A stretch of DNA of 9,994 bases from Propionibacteriaceae bacterium (GTDB lineage: Bacteria > Actinomycetota > Actinomycetes > Propionibacteriales > Propionibacteriaceae): NCBI GenBank assembly GCA_003153855.1, contig PMBM01000182.1, forward strand, positions 46,323 to 56,316. Direction: 5' to 3'. The notes below the pieces were generated by a model. That model was not told the DNA's origin and did no database searches. It saw only the letters and a program-made list of their open reading frames with translations. The number at the start of each line of letters is the position of its first letter. Position 1 is the stretch's first letter. Position numbers and translations under genes: made by a program. Below, in pieces: positions 1 through 5,214 of this stretch.

Positions 1-396
1 GACGTGCAGTCCGACACGGTGGCGCAAGGCTTCGGCTCGCTCGGCCTTATGACCAGCGTCCTCATGACCCCCGACGGCAAGACGGTCGAGGCGGAGGCGG
101 CGCACGGCACCGTGACCCGTCACTACCGCATGCACCAGCAGGGCAAGCCGACGTCGACGAACCCGATCGCCTCGATCTACGCGTGGACCGGTGGCCTCAA
201 GCACCGCGGCGCGCTCGACAACACCCCCGACGTCGTGGCCTTCGCCGACACGCTCGAGCGGGTCTGCGTCGAGACGGTCGAGTCGGGCAAGATGACCAAG
301 GACCTCGCGCTCCTGGTCGGCCCGGAGCAGGCCTGGCTCACCACCGAGGAGTTCCTCGCGGCGATCGACGACAACCTGAAGTCCGCGCTGGCCTGA
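1..396 (+). CDS. icd: NADP-dependent isocitrate dehydrogenase, C-terminal part (5' end outside window)
   Basis: Converts isocitrate to 2-oxoglutarate and CO2 with NADP+ in the cytosolic TCA cycle. The frame is open from base 1, so only the last 131 residues are present. They match the dimeric, eukaryote-like IDH subfamily: [19 protein letters not shown] at the start, then [13 protein letters not shown] (the NADP-binding loop), [12 protein letters not shown], and [11 protein letters not shown] near the end. By comparison with human IDH1, the Asp codons at 1-3 and 13-15 correspond to the metal-binding residues D275 and D279; both are kept. The remaining catalytic residues lie upstream of the window. 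The stop is TGA at 394-396, followed by a strong hairpin at 418-452, so this gene seems to end its transcription unit. The family assignment is secure. An apparent start at the GTG at 4 is an artefact of the window edge. Confidence 0.95.
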   Translation, partial: DVQSDTVAQGFGSLGLMTSVLMTPDGKTVEAEAAHGTVTRHYRMHQQGKPTSTNPIASIYAWTGGLKHRGALDNTPDVVAFADTLERVCVETVESGKMTKDLALLVGPEQAWLTTEEFLAAIDDNLKSALA

Positions 397-417
397 GCGC
401 CCATCGAGCTGTACGTG

Positions 418-452
418 CTCAGCCCCGTCCTCACATCGAGGGCGGGGCTGAG
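418..452 (+). terminator. Hairpin terminator after icd
   Basis: A 15-bp stem (arms 418-432 and 438-452, beginning CTCAGCCCCG) closes a 5-nt loop, acatc. All pairs are Watson-Crick except one G·T. It starts 22 nt after the icd stop and is followed by aactttct, only moderately T-rich, as is common for actinobacterial terminators. No other gene lies between it and icd, so a role in ending icd transcription is the simplest reading. Confidence 0.75.
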
Positions 453-526
453 AACTTTCTACGACTTCTCTGTCCCGGAACGGAGATCGGTTACCGTGAC
501 GCGACCGGTACCCCAGAGGAGCCACC

Positions 527-1273
527 ATGCGTACTCCGCGCCTCGCCGCCGCGATGCTTGGCTGCGTTGTCGCTCTGAGTCTCGCTGCCTGCGGCCAAGC
601 GCAGCCTGCCGCCCTGTACCGCGCCCATGACGATCCCGCCCTGCGCGCCCATGTACAGACGACGGCGCGGGGGGTTCCGGCAGAACCGACGACGGGCCAG
701 CTGTGGAGCTCGTTCCAGTCGTCGCTTGCCTCCGCGAGGACCATGCATGTGAGCGGAACCGTCCACATGGACAAGCGGGAGGCGACCGTCGACCTGTCCG
801 GTGCCTGCGACAACAGCAACGACAAGTCCACGATCACGCTGGGCCTCGAGAGCTTCGAGGTGACCACGGTCGCCGGGACGTACTACATCAAGGCGAACAC
901 CGCGTACTGGAAGGCCAGGGGGCTGACGCAGGACCAGATCGGCGCGATCGGCAGCCGCTACATGGCGACGACCGACGCGACGATGGGCCAGTTCAACGTC
1001 AGCGCCATCGTCGGTTCGCTGAAGACGACCCAAGCCGTCAGCGACGGCATGGGCGTGATCGCGGAGAAGACGGCCCTCAACGGGCATCCCGTCTACCTCT
1101 TCTCGGTGTCGACGAAGTCGGGTCGGATGACGATCTGGGTCACCGACACGGCGTACACGCTGCTTAAGATCCGGCTCGAGTCGCCGGACGGTACGGACGA
1201 GTTGGTCTTCTCCGACTGGAACGTACCGGTCGCCTTCACCGCGCCGCCGGCCGCACAGGTCATCAGGCTGTAG
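527..1273 (+). CDS. Secreted lipoprotein of unknown function, copy 1
   Basis: A 248-residue predicted lipoprotein. The N-terminus has Arg at positions 2 and 5, a hydrophobic stretch and the lipobox LAAC, so Cys22 should be lipidated and the protein held on the outer face of the membrane. A good ribosome site (AGAGGAG at 515-521) precedes ATG 527. The mature part has LWSSFQSSLASA, then VSGTV, TYYIKANTAYWKARG, a central IGSRYM stretch, LNGHPVYLFSV and a C-terminal FSDWNVPVAFTAPPA. This order of beta-strand-like segments resembles actinobacterial lipoproteins with an LppX/LprG- or LolA-like fold, which bind lipids. That resemblance is from memory and gives no proven function. The downstream gene at 1448 encodes a clear paralogue with the same segments. 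No terminator is visible between the two, so they may be cotranscribed. Confidence 0.85.
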   Translation: MRTPRLAAAMLGCVVALSLAACGQAQPAALYRAHDDPALRAHVQTTARGVPAEPTTGQLWSSFQSSLASARTMHVSGTVHMDKREATVDLSGACDNSNDKSTITLGLESFEVTTVAGTYYIKANTAYWKARGLTQDQIGAIGSRYMATTDATMGQFNVSAIVGSLKTTQAVSDGMGVIAEKTALNGHPVYLFSVSTKSGRMTIWVTDTAYTLLKIRLESPDGTDELVFSDWNVPVAFTAPPAAQVIRL

Positions 1274-1447
1274 CGAGCCGCTGCTTCGCCGGAGTTCGGG
1301 GTCTTCCTCGCGCGCATCCTGGGCGACGTGTAGGGCGGGTGTGAACGCCATCATCAGCGTGTCACGCAATGTCCATGTGATTGTGCAAAAGGAGCCCCGC
1401 CTCTCAGCGCGGTCGCTAACCTGGCGTCACTCATCCCAGGAGTCGAC
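1274..1447. other. Intergenic spacer between the two lipoprotein genes
   Basis: 174 nt without a supported gene. No strong hairpin is seen. TAACCT at 1417-1422 fits the TANNNT form of a -10 element, but no convincing -35 lies 16-19 nt upstream, so a promoter for the second lipoprotein gene is possible but not supported. Confidence 0.3.
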
Positions 1448-2158
1448 ATGCCCGGCAGTCGCCGTTCACGTGTTCTTGCAGTGCTTCTGGCCGCCGCGCT
1501 CTCACTGACCGGGTGCACCCTTGTGCCCCTGGCCGGCACCATCGCCGCGCAGGCCTCTGCGAAGGCCTCTGCGAAGGGGCTGTGGGATTCGACTCTGCAG
1601 ATGCTGGCTGCCGCGAGATCAGCCCGCGTGAAAGGCACCGTGAGCACCCCAACCTCGACCCAGGACCTGGAGATCGTGGGAACGCGGGACGGCACCAACT
1701 CGTGGACAAGGTTCACGACGAACGGCGCCACAGGTGAGGTGATCATCCTGGGCGACGTGCGCTACACGAAGGGCGATGCGGCGTTCTGGAAGTCGGGCGG
1801 TGTTACGGACGAGCTGGCTGCGAAGATCGGCACGAAGTACGTCAAGGCGTCGCCGAAGAAGGCCGCCGGTACGAAGTCCATCGGCGACGAGATCGATGTG
1901 GTCACAAAGGCGACCGCCCTGGAGGCGGACATGTTCCCTTTCACCGTCGAGAACACGGTGCTGAACGGCAGGTCGGTGTATCTGTTGACCAGGTCTCTGC
2001 TCACCTACGACCAGAACGTCTGGATCGCGGCAGACGGTACGGGCGAACTGCTGAGATTCCAGCAGCCCGGCACGACATCGATAGATCTCACCTTCTCCGA
2101 GTGGGACACAGTCCTTCCGTGGACCACACCACCGGCTGACCAGGTGTACTCCCGGTAG
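1448..2158 (+). CDS. Secreted lipoprotein of unknown function, copy 2 (paralogue of the 527-1273 product)
   Basis: A 236-residue predicted lipoprotein. The basic N-terminus (MPGSRRSR) and a hydrophobic core lead to the lipobox LTGC, with Cys23 as the anchor. AGGAG at 1438-1442, five bases before ATG 1448, fixes the start. After the anchor comes a short Ala/Ser/Lys tether that contains a perfect 12-nt DNA repeat (1551-1574). The folded part shares ordered landmarks with the upstream protein: LW-S near residue 45, an AR--RVKGTV segment, a Y-K---A-WK--G block, IG-KY, T-LNG--VYLL, and a final FSEWDTVLPWTTPPADQV. The two are therefore paralogues from a tandem duplication, now strongly diverged. 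An LppX/LprG-like lipid-binding fold is possible but not demonstrated. Its substrate and partners are unknown. Confidence 0.85.
   Translation: MPGSRRSRVLAVLLAAALSLTGCTLVPLAGTIAAQASAKASAKGLWDSTLQMLAAARSARVKGTVSTPTSTQDLEIVGTRDGTNSWTRFTTNGATGEVIILGDVRYTKGDAAFWKSGGVTDELAAKIGTKYVKASPKKAAGTKSIGDEIDVVTKATALEADMFPFTVENTVLNGRSVYLLTRSLLTYDQNVWIAADGTGELLRFQQPGTTSIDLTFSEWDTVLPWTTPPADQVYSR
1551..1574 (+). repeat. Perfect 12-nt tandem repeat in the lipoprotein tether
   Basis: AGGCCTCTGCGA occurs twice head to tail (1551-1562 and 1563-1574). It encodes the Ala-Ser-Ala-Lys repeat just after the lipidated Cys of the second lipoprotein. The unit is a multiple of three, so gain or loss of a copy would only change tether length. 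Confidence 0.8.
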
Positions 2159-2226
2159 GGCGGGGGTGGGGAGAGGTTTTGTACGGGTGAAGTCCCCTCC
2201 TCAGCGGGATAGGTCCTCTCCGGAAC
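2159..2226. other. Spacer upstream of the CNNM-family gene promoter
   Basis: A purine-rich start (cgggggtggggagagg) follows the lipoprotein stop. A weak inverted repeat (GGAGAGG at 2170-2176, CCTCTCC at 2215-2221) has a 38-nt loop; it could be a poor terminator or chance. No gene is supported. Confidence 0.25.
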
Positions 2227-2253
2227 CTGACGTTGCGCTTGCCTCGATAGACT
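2227..2253 (+). promoter_or_regulatory. Candidate promoter for a leaderless transcript
   Basis: TAGACT at 2248-2253 fits the actinobacterial TANNNT -10 element. CTGACG at 2227-2232 is a fair -35, with a slightly short 15-nt spacer. Six C residues follow the -10, and a GTG codon then begins at 2260, about where transcription would start. There is no Shine-Dalgarno sequence in front of that GTG. This geometry is typical of leaderless mRNAs, which are common in actinobacteria. Confidence 0.45.
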
Positions 2254-2259
2254 CCCCCC

Positions 2260-2298
2260 GTGACTGACCCAGACAGTACGAGCCGGGGTGCGGCATGA
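2260..2298 (+). CDS. Possible leaderless 12-residue upstream ORF overlapping the CNNM gene start
   Basis: GTG at 2260 opens a 12-codon frame (MTDPDSTSRGAA) that stops with TGA at 2296-2298. That stop overlaps the ATG at 2295 of the next gene as ATGA, the classic arrangement for translational coupling. The GTG sits 6 nt after a candidate -10, so it could be read from a leaderless 5' end. The larger gene has only a weak ribosome site of its own (the GAG-CGGGG region around 2280-2288), so ribosomes finishing this ORF may deliver its initiation. The peptide resembles nothing I recognise. The overlap could still be chance, because short open frames are frequent in such DNA. Confidence 0.4.
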   Translation: MTDPDSTSRGAA

Positions 2299-3680
2299 GC
2301 CCTGTTCTGCAGGACATCCTGCTGATCCTCGTCTTCATCCTCGTCGGAGGCGTGTTCGCCGCCGCGGAGATGTCGTTGGTCAGCCTTCGTGAGGCCCAGC
2401 TCAAGCAGCTCGCCGCGCGGGGCAAGCGCGGCGCGAAGGTCGCCGAGCTGGCGGCCTCGCCGAACCGGTTCCTGTCCGCCGTACAGATCGGTGTGACGTT
2501 GTCGGGGTTCTTGTCCGCTGCGTTCGGAGGCGCGACGCTGGCCGAGTTCCTGGCTCCCGTGTTCGTCCGATGGGGTGCACCCCAGAGCATCGCGGGCACA
2601 CTCGCGCTGATCGTCATCACCATCGCCATCTCGTACTTCGCCATCGTGCTCGGCGAGCTCGCCGCCAAGCGCCTTGCGATGCAGCGCGCCGAGGCTTTCG
2701 CCATGGCGTTGGCGCCGCTGGTCGACACGATCGCGAAGGCTGTACGTCCGCTGATCTGGTTCCTCGGTGTCTCGACGAACGCCGTCGTGCGGCTGTTCGG
2801 TGGCGACCCGAACGCGGGGCGCGAGCAGGTCTCCGAGCAGGAGATCCGAGCGCTCGTCAGCGGTTCGCAGTCGTTCGGCGTCGAGGAGCGCAACATCGTC
2901 GAGCAGCTGTTCGACGCCGGTGAGCGGTCGCTCCGCGAGGTGATGGTGCCGCGCACCGAGGTCGACTTCCTCGCGGGGTCGATGCCGGCGCACGCCGCCC
3001 TGCGCGCTGTCCAGGGCGCGCCGCACAGCCGCTACCCGGTGACCGGCCAGACCGTCGACGAAGTGCTCGGCTTCCTCCACGTGCGAGACCTCATGGACCT
3101 CGACTCCTCGACGCGCAACGCGCCCGTGTCGCGCCTCGTACGGCCCGTCATCTCCCTGCCCGAGACCGTCAAGATCCTACACGCGCTGACTGAGATGCGT
3201 CGTACGAACTCGCAGCTCGCGATCGTGCGCGACGAGTACGGCGGCACGGCGGGCATCGTGACGCTTGAGGACCTCGTCGAGGAGCTCGTCGGCGAGATCC
3301 AGGACGAGTACGACGTCGCGCACGTGTCGATCGTGCGGCTGTCCGGCTCCGTCGAGGTCGACGGCCTGATCACGCTGGAGGAGTTCGCGGACCGCACCGG
3401 GTACGAGCTCCCGGAAGGGCCGTACGACACGGTGGCCGGCTACTGGGTCGCTCAGCGCGGTGCGCTCCCCGAGGTCGGCGACAGCGTCCGCGTGGTCGTG
3501 CCGCAAGTCAAGGGCCGGGCCGAGTCGCCGTTCGACATGACGGTGACCGAGCTGGACGGTCGGCGGGCCGCACGCATCACGATCCGTCCGGCGGAGGATA
3601 AGGCCGACGAGGCGGGGAACGATCCCGACGGCGCGTCGACAAGCGAGGGGAGTGCGGTCCCCCTCGAAGGCGACCGATAG
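2295..3680 (+). CDS. CNNM / CorC-HlyC family membrane protein with CBS domain pair
   Basis: A 461-residue integral membrane protein of the family variously called hemolysin C, TlyC, CorC or CNNM, linked to Mg2+ (or Co2+) efflux and divalent-ion homeostasis. Residues 1 to about 190 form the CNNM (DUF21) domain, with hydrophobic segments near 7-27, 58-82, 97-122 and 128-155 and the signature AAEMSLVSLRE close to the N-terminus. A CBS pair follows: the first begins at MVPRTEVDFLA, the second spans roughly 280-338 and ends in the hallmark GGTAGIVTLEDLVEELVGE (316-334). Next comes a CorC_HlyC cytoplasmic domain (about 345-430) and a short acidic, probably disordered tail. ATG 2295 was chosen because the first membrane helix begins at once; it overlaps the stop of a tiny upstream ORF. 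A phosphotransferase gene follows 48 nt downstream and may be cotranscribed. Older 'hemolysin' names should not be read as toxicity. The transported ion cannot be told from sequence. Confidence 0.92.
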   Translation: MSPVLQDILLILVFILVGGVFAAAEMSLVSLREAQLKQLAARGKRGAKVAELAASPNRFLSAVQIGVTLSGFLSAAFGGATLAEFLAPVFVRWGAPQSIAGTLALIVITIAISYFAIVLGELAAKRLAMQRAEAFAMALAPLVDTIAKAVRPLIWFLGVSTNAVVRLFGGDPNAGREQVSEQEIRALVSGSQSFGVEERNIVEQLFDAGERSLREVMVPRTEVDFLAGSMPAHAALRAVQGAPHSRYPVTGQTVDEVLGFLHVRDLMDLDSSTRNAPVSRLVRPVISLPETVKILHALTEMRRTNSQLAIVRDEYGGTAGIVTLEDLVEELVGEIQDEYDVAHVSIVRLSGSVEVDGLITLEEFADRTGYELPEGPYDTVAGYWVAQRGALPEVGDSVRVVVPQVKGRAESPFDMTVTELDGRRAARITIRPAEDKADEAGNDPDGASTSEGSAVPLEGDR

Positions 3681-3681
3681 G

Positions 3682-3724
3682 CTCAGCGGCGACCAGAGCC
3701 CTGTGTTGAGGCGTGCTGAGGAGG
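3682..3724 (+). promoter_or_regulatory. Ribosome binding site of the phosphotransferase gene, within a weak inverted repeat
   Basis: GAGGAGG at 3718-3724 is a near-perfect Shine-Dalgarno sequence and selects GTG 3729 as start, 4 nt downstream. Its first bases form part of GCTGAG (3715-3720), which can pair with CTCAGC at 3682-3687 across a 27-nt loop. The pairing is short, so regulation through it is only a possibility; the ribosome site itself is solid. Confidence 0.6.
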
Positions 3725-3728
3725 TGAC

Positions 3729-4943
3729 GTGCGCGATCCGGACGGTTCGAAGCTCCTGACCGGAGACGAGGTGGGAAACCTCCTGCGCACAGCCGTGCAG
3801 CATGCGGGCGGGGTGCTCCAGTCGTGGGCGCTCGACCACATCGACGCGAACCCCCAGCGCTCGACCACGGCCACGTACGTCGCGTCCGTCGAGTGGCCCC
3901 ACGGTGTCCGCAAGGAGCTCCTCGGGGTCTCGGCGCGAGCGGGTGGACTGGCACGTACGGACGAGCGCGCGGCGATCTTCGCCGACGGCGACCGTGAGGT
4001 GGCCGTGTGGATCTACCCCAAGGACCCCGACCTACCGGGCCTCGAGCGCGCCGCGTACCCCACCGAGATGGCCGCCGTCCTCAACGAGTACAGGGTCTTC
4101 CCGACACCGGTCGGCGTCGACCAGATCCGCCTCGACATGATCGGCTACCGGCCGCGGCGACGGGCGGTGCTGAAGTGTACGGTCACGGCGCCGGCACGGG
4201 TGCTGTACGTGAAGGTGCTGCGCGAGCGGCTCTTCGAGTCCGTGAAGTCGCGCCACGAGCTGCTGCTCGAGGCGGGCGTACCGGCTCCGGTGATCCTGGC
4301 CGCCACCTCCGACCACCTGCTCATCCTCGACGAGCTGCCCGGGAGACCGCTCGCGCGGGCGATCTTCGACGACGAGCCGCCCACGACCGCCGAGCGGCTG
4401 ATCCGCGTGCTCGACGCCATGCCGGCGTCGGTCGCTGCGCTGGAACGCCGTCCGCCCTGGGCCGAGGCCGTGAAGCACTACGCCCGGATGGTCTCTCAAG
4501 CGCTGCCACCCCTCCAGCCGAGGCTGGACTGGATGTCCGACCAGATCATGCAAGGCCTCGAGGGCTGTCCCGAAGGTGAGGAGCCCACGCACGGGGACTT
4601 CCACGAAGGCCAGATCCACGTACGGAACGGGCACGTCTCCGGGATCCTCGACATCGACACCGTCGGACCGGGCCGCCGGGCCGACGACCTGGCGTGCCTC
4701 GTGGCGCACCTCTCGACCGTGCAGCGGATGAACGCGCGTCAGGCTGAGCGCGTACACCACCTGCTTCGGACGTGGGTGCCGGTCTTCGACGAGCGCGTCG
4801 ACCCGACCGAGCTGCGCCTGCGCGCCGCTGCCGTGATCATCTCGCTGGCCACTGGTCCGTACCGCAGCCAAGAGCCCCACTGGGAGCGTGAGACGCACCA
4901 GATCGTGGACGCGGCCGAGGCCCTGATCCGCCAGGTCGTCTAG
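3729..4943 (+). CDS. APH-fold phosphotransferase (aminoglycoside phosphotransferase family, PF01636 type)
   Basis: A 404-residue cytosolic protein with the C-terminal kinase-like fold shared by aminoglycoside, choline and other small-molecule phosphotransferases. The likely ATP-lysine is K162 in VLYVKVL. The catalytic loop is HGDFHEGQIHV with H288, G289 and D290 as predicted base, and the metal-binding segment is ILDIDTVGPG with D308. Compared with APH(3')-IIIa (D190, N195, D208) the spacing is identical, but the Asn is replaced by Q295. The first 140 or so residues form an extra N-terminal domain that I do not recognise. The start is GTG 3729, set by GAGGAGG. Its 48-nt spacing from the CNNM gene suggests an operon. 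The substrate is unknown: most chromosomal members of this superfamily are not antibiotic resistance enzymes, and nothing here shows resistance. The Gln variant may mark a subfamily rather than a dead enzyme, since the other active-site residues are present. Confidence 0.85.
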   Translation: MRDPDGSKLLTGDEVGNLLRTAVQHAGGVLQSWALDHIDANPQRSTTATYVASVEWPHGVRKELLGVSARAGGLARTDERAAIFADGDREVAVWIYPKDPDLPGLERAAYPTEMAAVLNEYRVFPTPVGVDQIRLDMIGYRPRRRAVLKCTVTAPARVLYVKVLRERLFESVKSRHELLLEAGVPAPVILAATSDHLLILDELPGRPLARAIFDDEPPTTAERLIRVLDAMPASVAALERRPPWAEAVKHYARMVSQALPPLQPRLDWMSDQIMQGLEGCPEGEEPTHGDFHEGQIHVRNGHVSGILDIDTVGPGRRADDLACLVAHLSTVQRMNARQAERVHHLLRTWVPVFDERVDPTELRLRAAAVIISLATGPYRSQEPHWERETHQIVDAAEALIRQVV

Positions 4944-5022
4944 CCTCCGAGCTTCGCCGGCGGCCTTCGTGACACGTACCCGGCTGGCGCTGCGCACGTC
5001 CTCACGGAGCGGTTCGGTTGCC

Positions 5023-5039
5023 CTCGCCCATCAGGCGAG
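5023..5039. terminator. Small hairpin downstream of the phosphotransferase gene
   Basis: A perfect 6-bp G+C-rich stem (CTCGCC / GGCGAG) with loop catca lies 79 nt after the phosphotransferase stop. A C5G5 palindrome follows at 5042-5051. There is no T-run. It may serve as a factor-assisted or intrinsic terminator for the plus-strand operon. Confidence 0.35.
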
Positions 5040-5059
5040 CGCCCCCGGGGGATCTCGTG

Positions 5060-5128
5060 GACAGGCAAGTGGGGCGGATGGTGCGGGGCTCGCCGTCGCG
5101 GGTGTCACCTATGCACCGTTTGCCTGTC
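5060..5128. other. Long-loop inverted repeat, possible structured RNA or terminator element
   Basis: GACAGGCAAGTGG (5060-5072) pairs with CCGTTTGCCTGTC (5116-5128): 13 consecutive pairs, 11 Watson-Crick and 2 G·U in the plus-strand transcript, around a 43-nt loop that holds a GGTG/CACC sub-stem. The uninterrupted 9-bp core GACAGGCAA/TTGCCTGTC is well above what casual pairing gives in so short a spacer. I match it to no known riboswitch. Confidence 0.4.
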
Positions 5129-5190
5129 GGGTGGCAGCCGGCTCCGCCCACACCGGGCGCGAGTTGTGAAACTCACCCGGGCCGGCCGTG

Positions 5191-5209
5191 CCTCGTCTCT
5201 GGGGCGAGG
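5191..5209. terminator. Terminator-like hairpin at the 3' end of the GH16 gene
   Basis: CCTCG (5191-5195) and CGAGG (5205-5209) pair. In plus-strand RNA the stem extends to 8 bp with two G·U pairs and a 3-nt loop. In minus-strand RNA only the 5 outer pairs are solid, and it begins 6 nt after the GH16 stop. No T-run follows on either side. Confidence 0.35.
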
Positions 5210-5214
5210 GTGGT

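Larger units (their letters stand above)
4944..5214. other. Gene-free convergent spacer rich in inverted repeats
   Basis: 271 nt between two convergent genes with no supported ORF. It contains a 6-bp hairpin (CTCGCC 5023-5028, GGCGAG 5034-5039, loop catca), a C5G5 palindrome at 5042-5051, a 13-bp long-loop stem (5060-5072 with 5116-5128), a GGCCGGCC palindrome at 5180-5187 and a terminator-like hairpin at 5191-5209. Bidirectional termination is the likely main role. Confidence 0.5.

Noticed and set aside
486..515. GGTTACC and ACCGGTACC palindromes upstream of the first lipoprotein gene, considered as an MtrA-type regulator box
   Set aside because: The spacing and repeat order do not match a direct-repeat GTTAC box well, and a TACCGT -10 here lacks a -35. 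It is too weak to annotate.
2088..3080. A 330-codon minus-strand frame opposite the CNNM gene
   Set aside because: It encodes charged low-complexity sequence with no motif. The plus strand encodes an unmistakable CNNM/CBS protein.
2295..3680. Reading the CorC/HlyC protein as a hemolysin toxin
   Set aside because: The domain order (CNNM, two CBS, CorC_HlyC) is that of an ion-transport-associated membrane protein; the toxin label is historical.
3729..4943. Naming the phosphotransferase as an aminoglycoside resistance gene
   Set aside because: Only the superfamily fold is supported. Chromosomal relatives act on many substrates, and the metal-site Asn is replaced by Gln.
4032..4997. A 321-codon minus-strand frame opposite the phosphotransferase gene
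   Set aside because: It shows no domain and no ribosome site. The sense strand carries the HGD and IDID catalytic motifs in order.
5180..5187. The GGCCGGCC palindrome as a regulatory operator
   Set aside because: G+C-only palindromes of this size arise easily by chance in this DNA, and it lies in a 3' convergent region.
4944..5214. A riboswitch (cobalamin or cyclic di-AMP type) in the convergent spacer
   Set aside because: The conserved core boxes of these classes are not visible, and both flanking genes point toward the spacer, so it is not a 5' leader.
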